DNA of 64,000 bases, from the NCBI RefSeq assembly GCF_037126465.1, contig NW_026999483.1:62001-126000 (forward strand), in the 5' to 3' direction. Origin of the DNA: Ornithodoros turicata (taxonomy: Eukaryota > Arthropoda > Arachnida > Ixodida > Argasidae). The translations under genes were made by a program, and so were the position numbers. Positions 23,201 to 35,200 of the stretch are shown piece by piece. How positions within the stretch are numbered: the first letter of the stretch is position 1; each line of letters starts with the position of its first letter. The notes below the pieces were generated by a model that saw only the letters and a program-made list of their open reading frames with translations, had not been told where the DNA came from and did not search any database.

Positions 23201-26200
23201 CTGTTGTATGTTAATCCGGTAGGAACATAGATAGGACGTATATTAGACGTCGCAGTGCCTCACAAACACGTCCACTGGATGTGACAAATGTCCAGCAGAT
23301 ACATCCAGAGGACATGCATTTATACAGTTATGAACGAGCTTCCGACGATCCATGGAACATCTATGGAATGTAACGTGGACATAAGCATCTAGATATCTAC
23401 TAGACATCCCAAATGTCCACTCTGTACCATCCTCTGGATGTCCATTAGACGTTTATTGTTTGCTGGGATGGTATCAGCATTGCAATTAAGTTTTCGGCAA
23501 CATCACCTCTACTGTAAAGGTTTTCTCCTGTGGTTTCCACCGTTCTTGGAAATTAATGTTTTTTCATTGAGTCTAATTGGTACCTGCATGTGATACCGAG
23601 AAACTTTTGCATTACACTATATTTAATGTTAGAATGCACACTTTCATTATAGCGTGTGCCACACTGACACTGTTTAATTTTTGCAGCGAGTATTTTGAAC
23701 CTGTTATTGCAAGCTTTGTTTAATAGTAGGATTGGGGGTAGGGGCTTGGGGCAAGGATTGGAACCGCAATAGTTTGTGATATGCAAGAGCACCAAAATGT
23801 TTGGTTCTAACTTTCAGAAATTGACGATCGCTACATCATGGTTGCTTTACACGCATGTGGACGCCTTACTCCAACATTTCTGCAAATTTTTCATCAGATG
23901 GAACAAGTCAGTGCAGCTATATGCATCGGATGCTGTTACCACAAAGTGGAAGACAAATCAGGTAACAGCCTTATCACTAGGGCCCGGAATTATAGCCGCT
24001 AAAAAAGTACGAAATAGGCAGGCATCTAGGCTCTAAAAGTCACAAAATAGGCAAATACATGTATAGGCAAGATAAATTAACACCATTTATTTGCATATCT
24101 GTTCATTTTTCAATACATTTCCACAGTAACACGAGACAATAAATGACATCTTTAAATTCTCAAACTTAAAGCTCATCCTGTTCGCCCGCAGGAGTGCCTT
24201 GTATCTCGAGAAACTTGGCCCGACGTCACAAGATGTCACGGGTGCGAACTTGAAAGAGGCTATTTCCCACGGGCTCAGCTCTTCAGCTGCAAGATCTGCT
24301 TCCTCCCCTCGGAGGATCATCCCAATCTGGAAAATTGTTGAGAGCCCCGAATTCTTTCCAATCAACAATTCCATCTTTGCAGCGGCTGTGGACCCCTTCC
24401 CTTCCAGTGCGCACACGCTGTAGGGTTCTACAAGCTTCGGTTAGGGGAAGTCCTATTGTCTCTAACTTGGTCATACTAGCTGTGAGCGAGCTAAAGTGGG
24501 CACTAATGTAAGCCAGGTGCATCTCAATTTCTGGGTTGCTGAAGAGTTCTCTCGCTGCACTTACAGAAACAGCGTCGTCTAGAAGCTTCTGCAGAACCAC
24601 TTTCACAGCGCAAAAGTGCTCAGAATAGTACATGGCCGCACTTAGCCATGTACCCCATCGTGGAAGAACCGCTTGCGGTGGCTGTGGAATACTCGGTGCA
24701 AACTCTCAGAAAGCCGCAACTCTGGATGGAGCCTTCAAAAAAACCTTCTTCGTGTTGGAAATTAGAGCGTCCACTTCAGGGAAGGAATAGCGAATGACTT
24801 CAGCAACGCGGTGCATGGCGCGAACGACACACGTGACGTGAATCATTTTTGAGTACAGCACTTTGAGTCCATTCCCAGCTTTACACATGTAGGAAGCACC
24901 GTCACTCACGAAGAGAAGAACCTTTTCGTACTGTATGTTTCCGGGCCAGAGAAGGTCCAGAGAGGCCGTAAAAAAATGGGCGATAGTTGAATGATTCACT
25001 TTGTCTAGGGCCTCAGTGCTCAGTAAGATTGGGCGAGATGCTTCATCCTGCTTCAACGCTCCCACGACGAAATTTGCCATGTAGCGTCCGCTGGCATCGG
25101 TGCTTTCATCCACGGACATCCACACGTAGTTGTCGCCAATCTCGGTCCTGATTTTAGTCGGGGTCTCTTCGTAGCACTCTTTCACGTAACTTTTCCGCAA
25201 CGTTGACTCGTCGGGTACGCGTTCCTTCGTATACTTCTCCAAAAAGCACCGGAGATCGCCGTTCGTTAGTTTCCACAAGGGTATATCTGCGGACAAAAAC
25301 GCAGTGCACAGATCCTTGGAGAATTCGTTACCTTTTGACCGTCCATTGAACGCATCAGCCAGGAGTTGTGGAGTTGCAACCTTCTTCTTGTTGGCACTCG
25401 AAATGTGCTTCTGGGTGGCGACGTGTTGAACAACATGATACTGCTTCTCGCTGGCGACTGCAGCTTCACATGCCGTACAGGAGAGTATGGTTCCGTGTGT
25501 TGAAAATACCTCGCCGAATTCGGCAATCCACCGTCTGCAACGGACTGCTGGTGCTGCTTTTCCCTTCGGCATGCTCGGTTTGGCGCTGGAATTCCGATGA
25601 CCGCTGATCGTCGCAATGACTATGTCGGGACCACACTACTTTGGACTACCAAAAGACAAGATAGCCTCGCATAGCAGTGATGTGAACAGTCCAATGACAG
25701 GTCGTCTTAGTAGCCTCTCTTTGGGCGACCTCAGAGCTCTAGGCGACCTGCCTTGAGAGAGGCTACCAAAAGGGGGCAATTGTCCTGTACGTGACAATGT
25801 AACTGCAGCTCAAAACTAGTAGGTCACTGTTTCAGCCCATAAAGGTCGCGTGCTCTGAGTCAGGTGATGATTCAAGAGGGCACGGAAATCGAGCTAATGC
25901 ATTCCTTTTGCTTTTGTGATGCGACTGTAGCGTGACTCATGCCTGCAAGTTGTCCGCATGGGCCAAAAAAGGCAGTTACGAAACACAACAAGCGGAAAAA
26001 AGACAGTCATGGGACAAAGCTGGCGAAAAGGCAAATAAGCCTGAAAATGTCTCATTTAGGCATTTATAGGCGTTTTCAGGCAAATGCCTATAAATCCGGG
26101 CCCTACTTATCACTATAGGAAATTGTCTGCCCTTGTTAACTTAGTGACCTTTGGTGAATTCAGATTGTGGCATTTTTCGTGAACATTTCGTATTCTGAGT

Positions 26201-29200
26201 GGCTCTACCATGGAGTTCACCTGAGAAAAAAAAGACTGCTAGAACTCAGAGGCTTGGTTATAGGGCAGCATAAACGGTTGGAGTTTTCACAGCACCCACA
26301 TGAAGCCAAACTCTGCCTTCATTGACAAACTCTGCATTGTTGCAACTCTCTTGTTGCAAACTCTGACATTGACTTTCAAGCTTATACACATTTGAGATTT
26401 GTGAGGGAGTGGTCAAATGCAAGAATGATATTTTAATGGGTGTCGACTCAGTGTCCAGTGGTTTAAAATGTCCCAAAGAATGCTGTTTGCCAGGTCAGTG
26501 AGAGTTTTCATACTTTGTGAATCACTCCAACCTCATGAAACTCATGAATTGCGAGTCCAAATGCCCGTAGCTTTCTGTAGTTGTCTGGAATATCCCAGTA
26601 AACCAAAAACGCCCAATGGACATCCAGAGGATGGTACAGAGTGGACATTTGGGAAGTCTAGTAGATATCCAGATATGTCCACGTTACATTCGATAGATGT
26701 TCCATGGATCGTCGGAAGCTCGTCCATAACTGTATAAATGCATGTCCTCTGGATGTACCTGCTGGACATTTGTCACATCCAGTGGGCATGTTTATGAGGC
26801 ATTGCGATGTCTAATATACATCCTATCGATGTTCCTACGGGATTAACATATGACAATATATAGACCGGATTGGAAATCTAACTTAGCTATTTTGTGTGCA
26901 TGAACAACGCAAATGCCGTAGCCGTGGCCATACCCCACCTGAGACTGCCTGGGCATTTCTCAGTAGCCTCTATTGTCTTACTGGATGGAACATACACTAA
27001 AATACCAATAGTTGTGGGATGTTTGTTAAGTGTAGTGGGGGCCAAAAACGTTTGTAATGGTGACGAGGATGTGTTTCTGCAGTTAATATGTACGTCTGCA
27101 ATGAGTCAACCTGCCCGCTAACATTTCTGATATTCTTTCCTGACAAATATCGTGTTTGTAATTCAGGCTATTGTCTATGATGAGGTTACCTACAAACTGA
27201 CAGGTTTCCTGTGTTGGTAGAAGAGTGCTACGTAGATACTTTGCAGAGAGCGGGATGCGAACAAATGGAAAAACGTGCTTTTACTTGTTCTCCAATTTCT
27301 CACGTTCTCGCAAGATGGATTCGCTTTCTTCTAGCACCGTACATAAAAATTACTATGAATTGATAGTCGAAACAACGTTTCGTAAACGTACATCTATATT
27401 ATCGTATGTTAATCCAGTAGGAACATCGAGTGGACGTACATTAGACGTTGCAATGCCTCACAAACACGTCCACTAGACGTGACAAATGTCCAGCAGGTAC
27501 ATCCAGAGCATTTACTGCAAATGTATTTTTATTCACGATGTATTAGTTTTCGCGAATCCCATTTGGGAAGTTATTCGCTAGTATTTAATTTCGTGATTCC
27601 AGCTCTGTTTTCTTCTGCGGGATCAATATAAAGCTGGGCTCGCGAGTACAATTTTTCACGATTTTTTTGCGGTCGCGAAACTTGCACAAATTTATACATC
27701 GCGAATAAAAATATGTTTGCAGTATACAGTTACGGACGAGCTTCCAACGATCCATGAAACATCCATGGAATGGAACGTGGACATATCTAGATATCTACCA
27801 GGCATCCCAAATGTCTTAGATGTTTGGATGTTTCAGGTATGTCCAGTAGAGGTCTGTGGTTTACTGGGACTTTGCAGGGATTTAAAGAAACCATGAAATG
27901 GTTTGCGCGAATTCTGAGTACTCTGCTGGAAACGGTTCTCATGAGCCCTCACTATCATAGACACATTGACTTTAAAACCATATTCAGTGCACAGGGGGGC
28001 GCAGTCACCGCACAAAAATAGCGGGCCGTGATCACCGGATACATCCCTTCGAAACAGGCTTACGTCATTGCCATCCACTCATCCCAGCTAAATGTGGACG
28101 ACCATGTGGATGCATGGTTTCAGTTTGGACAACAGCAACGTTAATAATCTGCCATCAAAAGCAGTAGCAATATGGCGAGACGCAAATTGTCAGCAATGCA
28201 GGAAGATATAATGCGACGCACATAGCATCTAGGAATCATTCCATATGCAGCAGCTCATAAAGGGCCACAGACATAGGCATTTTCTGACCAAGAAGTTGAG
28301 AGAGGAAAACGTGTTCCGATACCCATGTGTGAGATTGTACAACCCGACGGACTCAGCCAAATAGCTCACACAGACGCACACAGAATCGGCACGCAAGGAT
28401 CAGATAACGCGAGCCAACAGGCATCCGGTATTTTGAACACCTGTAGTCGCTCTTAGCGCGCTCTCAGGTTTCCGAACGGCTGAGGAGAGAATCAGTTAGC
28501 GTCTCGGCCTCGGGGTATTAAGCACGAGCCATATCCACTCTTTAAGTAAATTGTTAAAGTAAACTGTTCCTCTGCCTCAGCTCATATTTGGCGCAGTCGA
28601 CCATGAGCCTTAGCCAGCCATTCAGCCGCAACAGCAAGCCCTTTTGAAGCCTTATCATCGCCTTGCCAAGCATTTTATCTACACGCCAAGCCCCGCCGTT
28701 TCAACGCCATGCAAGGTATTGTTTGGGAACAGTTAGATGCTGCTACAATGTCGCGCTTCAGTGTAGAACTTCTCAGAGAAGAACTGGAAGCACGGCAGTT
28801 GGACAGTGCTGGTCCAAAGGATGAACTCGTGCAACGTTTGATGACAAATATTAATGCGCAACGTGAAGCGTCTCCGCCTCTCGAACAGACGTCTTCAACC
28901 AGCACAGGTGCCCCCGCGGTACAATTGGACCCCGCCACGCTACAAAACCTGTCAGCTTTGCTTCAGCATATGCCACGCCCGACGACAACTCTAACGACGC
29001 TGCCGGATCTGTCATCATCCATACCACAGTTCGAAGACTCACGGAAGCAAAATGTTAAAATGTGGTTGGAGGATGTTCGCCGTGTCCAGCAACTTGCGTG
29101 TTGAGAGGATGCTACGACCCGCCTGATTGCCGCAAGCAAGCTCAAAGGCTATGCTCGTAATTGGCACCTTGCGTTTGGAAGCCAGTTTGACACTTGGACA

Positions 29201-32200
29201 ACATGGAACGCAGCTCTTCAAGAAACGTTTTCTCCGGACTTGACCCTGATCGAGTGGCAAAACCAAGTCATGAAAGTGACTCAGGAACATGGTCAGTCTC
29301 TCCATCAGTACACTTTTGCGAAGCTACGGGTCATTGAACGCTGTGCTGTCACTCTCAAGCTGGATTCACACATGCGTTTGTTGAGCGCGTTTCGCGTTCG
29401 CGGCGCCGCGAAACGCGAGCCGCGGAGCGTTTCCAGCTGCTTTTCGAGAACCGCTCCGTGCTGCAGCTTCGGAGGGCAGAAGCGCGAACGCTTTTCATCC
29501 AGCCAATCGGAGCGCTCGGAGGGGTGGAGGTGGCTTCGTTTTGGCGCCGGTGTGCAATGGCGGGCCTCCCGATACCGCGCTGGGATCTTTTGTCATTTGT
29601 GCGTGTGTATGTGTTTGGTGCTTCCGCGTGAGTAAATTCCTTGTCACCAATAGCTGTTTGGTGTCTGAGCTGTCAACGATGAGCTGGGAATTTGCGCAAA
29701 CCACGAAATTGACGAAAATAAATACGACTTGTGTGTAACCGTGTGTTGGTCGTCGGTAGGTAAACATGTGTCTCGCTTCTTCTGCCGTTCTTTCTCTGCT
29801 ATTGTGTCGCGTTTGTCATTCCAACGATTGATGATTCCAGCAGAAATGCTTCACGATAATTTTAAGATAATTTAAGATGGAGAACATGCTTCACAATGTA
29901 AATTTTGAGGAAAAGTGCTAGAAGTGTCGGTACGATCTTGAGGTAGCAACAACAACGAAGCGCGTTTTCAGGATGGCGGCTCGGCTATGTGTGACAGGCC
30001 CCTCTCGGCGGCGCCGTGAACGCCGAGGCGGCGGCGCTTTTTGAAACGCATGTGTAAATGAGCCTTCAGTGATGTGCAAAAAATTGACTACTTGCTTCAA
30101 GGTATACGTGAGCAACACATCTCCGCAGCTCTAGCAGCCAACAGGCCACAAACGGTCAAAGGGTTTATCACGACCTGTTGCAGTGTCGACAAATGTGCTT
30201 ATCAGCAAAACAACGCAAGTCCCTCATCGTCGACATCTGCGCAACAGAAGCCTGCCACACAGTCGCCTCGGACAACTAAGCCATCGGAACCATCAACACA
30301 AGCGTCAGTTTCCCAGTCGTCAGCAGTTGCATCAGCACATTCTCGTCCTCGCATAGCCGACTTGCCAGCAGACCAGCAGGAAGCCAGGTACCAAGCTATT
30401 TCAGCCTAGTACGGTGCACCAGCTTTTCGCAGTGGTCAAGACCTGTCACAAGCAGTATGTTACAAGTGTAAAAAGTTTGGTCATCTAGCGTCAAAGTGCC
30501 GCAGCAGCCGCTCTTCGGCGCCTTCGTCAGTAAGCACCCCAAGCCCGGCAACAACATCACAACCCTCTTTGCACAGCACTCCGATGGCCTTGGAGGGATC
30601 ACAATTGCAACGCCCATTTTTTACTGCCAGTGTCACGGGAATAGGAGAATGTGAAGCCTTCCCAGATTCAGGATCAAAGATCACCCTGATCTCGAAATCT
30701 CTCGTCCCTGGTCACATGCTGAATACTTGGACTATGCCGCCACTCGCTGTCGTTGGAGGTAGCACAGTACTCCCAGCAGGCACAGCCTTGCTGAAGATAG
30801 TGATCGGTACTATTACAGGTATCGTCGAAGCTGCCGTTTTGGAACATAATGTTCTTCCCTTCATCATTGGTGAAGATTGGTTCGAATCCACACATGCCCG
30901 TCTCATCTTCGAACCCCCTAGGCCAGTCCAGCTCCAGCACGCGGCCTCTGGTGTGATAGTCACCTCAGCTCAGAAGCTAGCTCCACAAATGGCTAATGCC
31001 GTCATTCTGACATACTCAAATTTCGCTGCACAAGTGCAAGTTGCGTCACCAGACTGCCTACAAAAAGACCCCTTGCCTTCACCAGACCAGCCACTGTGGC
31101 GGACTCTGGCTCAGGAAACTCCGCCATAGTAAACTGTTCCCCTGCCTCAACTCATGCATGCTAATAGTCAACGGCTACATTACACATCTGGTAAGATTTT
31201 GTGTCAACGATTATATACAGGCTTATCTCCAGGTCAAATTAAAAGATATTTCGTAGCGAGGTTTGCAAGCATGCTTGCAAATTTTGCAATTTGCTCCCAA
31301 AAGCCTGTCCGCAAATCGGCAACATCCTCTGTGTGTGATGTCAAGGTCAGTTGACCTCGCAGGCGGGCCATAGCAGCCGCTATTCACTGGCAGAAATAGG
31401 ATATTTTCGCTATTTGGACGATTTTGAATTTCATACTTCACAGGGTGAATGCTTTAGTACGGAGGAGCAAATTGAAAATCATTGTAGGTTTGTCAAATAT
31501 CCTTTCATTGCCCTTTTAATCTTGTGAAACCAATTGAATCTGTGGGTGCAATAAAGGGATAAGTAAAGTTTCTGCAAGGATAGCTCATGTCTCTTCCTGT
31601 AGGCCTCTACATGTAGGCATTAGTCGCTCTACAGTCCAAAACAAAAGTTGGGAAATAGTTCCTCAAACGGGTGGCGCTACACATAATGGTTGCCTACATG
31701 AAGCAGGTGCAGGAGAGGGAATATGTTGTTTACTTCTTTCTGAGAGCCGCTTGTCTAATGTTATCGTATTCTTCTGGCCTTAAGGCAGGACATGGGGGAT
31801 GATGCTATCAGTCAATAAATCAAATACATCTTACTTTAGCTATTATTTTTTTATTATTATTATATTATCCAGTGGTGTTGTTGTTTTTACTTGATTTTCA
31901 CTTTGCGTTATTTATTTATCTACTGTTTTATTTTATTTTATTTTTTGCATTTTATGTACTGCATAGCACACACACAAAATACTTTGACCAGGAGGTACTG
32001 TATTCTGCTTGTTGTGTCTTCATACTTGTAGGTATGAATAGAAGGTCTCACCCAACCCAAGCTTGCTGAACTTGCACTGCTATTTTCTCACTATCACCAG
32101 TGCCACAATGATTGATCATAATGTGTAGATCATGCTCTACCACGGCAGCCTGATGAGCAAAGGGTATGCAAGTGATCTCAGCTTTGCACAAAGTACTTTG

Positions 32201-35200
32201 ACTCTCGGAGTGGCTTCTTAGCCAACACATCACAATGTCCCATTGGCTAGATTGTGGCAAGATGGAAGCCAGAACAGGGCCTCATAGAAGTCGAAACACG
32301 TTGTTTTGCTGCATGTTTTTCCATTTGGGCTTTTTAGTTCTGTTGTGAGCATAAAAGTACGAGAACTAAAGGCGAGGTTGGTGGTGCTGGTAATGGTCGT
32401 GTGACACTCTTATCTGGCAATTAGATGTGGGCGAGTGGGGAAAATCTCTTCCGCTCACCACTGGCTGTAGCAGGGACTGGGATGCGTAAGGATTCATTTG
32501 CGCAAAAGAGAGACAGCAAAAAGGAAGACGGTGCTCATTGAAACCCATTTTACAAAAAAAAAAAAAACATGAGATGAGCATGTCTGTTGAATATCTGCGG
32601 CAGAATTTTGATATGCAAACAAGCTGAAACCGTGCATCCGGAGTGCAGGCAAGATTGCGCTCATTCTATGTGAGAGGGCCATGTGCTTTGGAGCAATGGA
32701 GATGATTGGAGTAAATGCTGGTCTGCTGACCAGATCAAGCACTTTGAAGCCCAGATAAGCCATCAATGGCAAAGGTCATGTCCTCCCTGTCCTCCTGATG
32801 CAACTTCCCATAATGCCATCTGGTAGATTATATGGTTTTTCTTGGAAGTCTCCACAACATCTATATATCCAGTGTCCTACCAACATTGAGACTGAATGAA
32901 TTTGTTTCCAGGTGTCCTTCAAGGCTATTTCCCACTCAGCGATGCAATAAAAGGACTTATGCAGAATAGATACCCTGCCCTGAAGCATGGTATGAAGTTT
33001 GGTCTTCGGCTGGCCTGCCAAGAAACCAGAGATGAGTGGAGGCACCAGACAGTGAGTCATCACGAGAGACACTCACGTCATGTGTTCTTCAGGGCTGTTC
33101 TGCAGCTAGCTGTGGAAAAGTGTAAGTTTTGCCAGAAATAGAGTTTTGAAACGAAGGCGCTTATAAAGGGCTACACCTCTTAGAGTAAACAATGTATGAT
33201 CGCTGCTCAAATGGGAAGTAATCTTTACAAGTCCCACAAAAAGAAGCCATCTTGAGTCAGTCAGGCTGCCACTTATTGCATCGATTGTTTTAAATTGTTT
33301 GTGACAGTTGGCTGAAGCAGACGACACTGTGCCTTCAAATGGAGAATGGATGGGAGGCACCAAAAAGGCCTTAGCTTGTGCTTGATAGCATTCACAAAAG
33401 AGGTTCACCAGTCATGAGGCAGGAAGGAAAGTAGATGGACATTTTTCTTTATTCATGTTTTGCAGTTCTCTCTGCATGTTAAATGCTGTTTTGCCACCCT
33501 CATTGCAGCATGTGCGCTTAAAATTTACATGTTACGTGAGGAATTAACCACTGAATATGTGCCACTGAAAAATGGTTAGGAAAGTTTCATCATAGGTTAG
33601 ATTGCAACAATGTAACTGTCATATGTTTATTCATAAAAAGCTTCAACTAGAGCTATGTAAGGATGAAGGCATTCATTATTTTCTGGATGTTTTTCACTAA
33701 TATGAGTCAGAAGATACGAAGGCAAAAGAAATAGGCGATGTAAAGTTGCCTGTGGTGAATAAATCAAAGAATGATATTAAACAGTAGGAGCAACTTATTT
33801 ATTTACTCATACGGTAAACAATACTTTCGTGCACGACCTTACGACAACAGACCTTAATATGAGTTCTATTTAGACTGTAACTTTTTGGTTTCTCATGAGT
33901 CATGATCAAAGAGGAACCTGTAAAGGTTCAAGAAATGATTGTGCAATGTCAGGGTATCAGAATGTCTGTGCTCAATGCGTAGCCTGTGCCTCCATCGTTA
34001 CATCCACTTTCCAGCGTACTGTTTGTGAACATGGGAGAACTGATATTCTGAGGCTGGAACAACATAGAAGGGACAATCACATACAAGGCCTCAAGTTGCC
34101 TAAGAAATTAAAGATGAAAGATGAAAGTCACTGAAAAGGTTAGCCAGCTGTAGGACTTGAACCCACATCTTCTGGATTACCGGGTTAGGGCTCTACCAAT
34201 TGAGCTGGCAGTCGCTGAGAAGGCCTGTTAGCTTAGCTCAATTGGTAGAGCCCTGGACCGGTAATCCAGAAGATGTGGGTTCGAGTCCTACAGCTGGCTA
34301 GCCTTTTCAGTGACTTTCATCTTTCATCGTACTGTTTGTGGTTGCAGTTACTTTTCGTGATCAAGAACAAAGCATGAGATACGTGTGCGTGTCACAAAGA
34401 TTGGAGAATAAGACACACAGCATGTCCCTAGGATCCCTGTCTCTTAGTAGCAGTGCTTATCGTTATCTTAGGTTGGTACTATTCTGATTCTGTGTCCTAG
34501 CAATAAGCATTATGACATATTACACACATGTTGCATGTTGTATCTAATATGTGCAACCAACAGTTTTGCTCACTGGTCTGTGATTGAACATTTATGATTG
34601 CTGATTCTAGAAATTCTAGCTGGCTTTCAGCAGTAGCTCTTAAAAGGACATGGAAATGACTTTTGAGATTGCTTAGAACCATGCTTAATTCATCATGCAT
34701 CGTGTCAGGAGCAACCACAAAAATATTTTTGTTGAGGAACATAGGTATTATCACAGTGCATCTTAGTGTGCAAAAGAGCTATAAAGACGTGGTACTGTGA
34801 AGGGCTGTCAAATGTGGGACGGTTGACGAGAAATATTCTCTCAGTCGGTGTAGCAAAGTCTTCTGCTACAGACAGGAAGCACTACTATTGGAGGGTGCAC
34901 CCCTGTGCCATGGCCACACTCATGAGAGAGGCAAGCAACATTAGGTGCTGGCAATTTTTGTCACATGGGTGCTTGAACCTCGGAGTCTGAACATCTGCTA
35001 TGCATGCACCAGATATGCTAGCAGGGAAAGGTTATGCAGTGATCGGATGTCCCACTGCAACCGGAAACAGCTATTTTTCTTTTTTGCATTGCTCCTTTAA
35101 TCTCCCCTTTGTGGCATATTAGTCAGCAGAAGTCATTAGGTTTGATATTCCCAGTGTGCTATAACTATAAGTCGCACATAAGAAGCAGATTTGACAAAGC

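Larger units (their letters stand above)
26593..27869 (+). mobile_element. Long-TIR DNA element, copy 2
   Basis: Same family as 22,387-23,469 but in the opposite internal orientation. The ends are TCCCAGTAAACC and GGTTTACTGGGA. The right arm is split by a 208-bp MITE at 27,515-27,722. Together with copy 1 it flanks the hAT element, with the two ORFs in opposite orientation. Confidence 0.7.
28115..31154 (+). mobile_element. Internally deleted LTR retrotransposon (gag-protease only)
   Basis: A 27-bp LTR end, GTAAACTGTTCCTCTGCCTC followed by AGCTCA, stands at 28,558-28,584, followed by a primer-binding-site-like TGGCGCAGTCGACC at 28,589. The same 27 bp (two differences) recurs at 31,128-31,154 directly after the protease frame. 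RT, RNase H, integrase and most of the 3' LTR are therefore deleted. The 5' LTR probably starts at 28,115 (TGGTTTC after TGCA; TGCA also follows 31,154), but that border is weak. It lies in METTL25-like intron 6. Confidence 0.6.

Noticed and set aside
34228..34301. Candidate tRNA-Thr (GGT) gene
   Set aside because: The sequence is part of an inverted SINE dimer with matching flanks at 19.4 kb, and the acceptor stem is not well paired.
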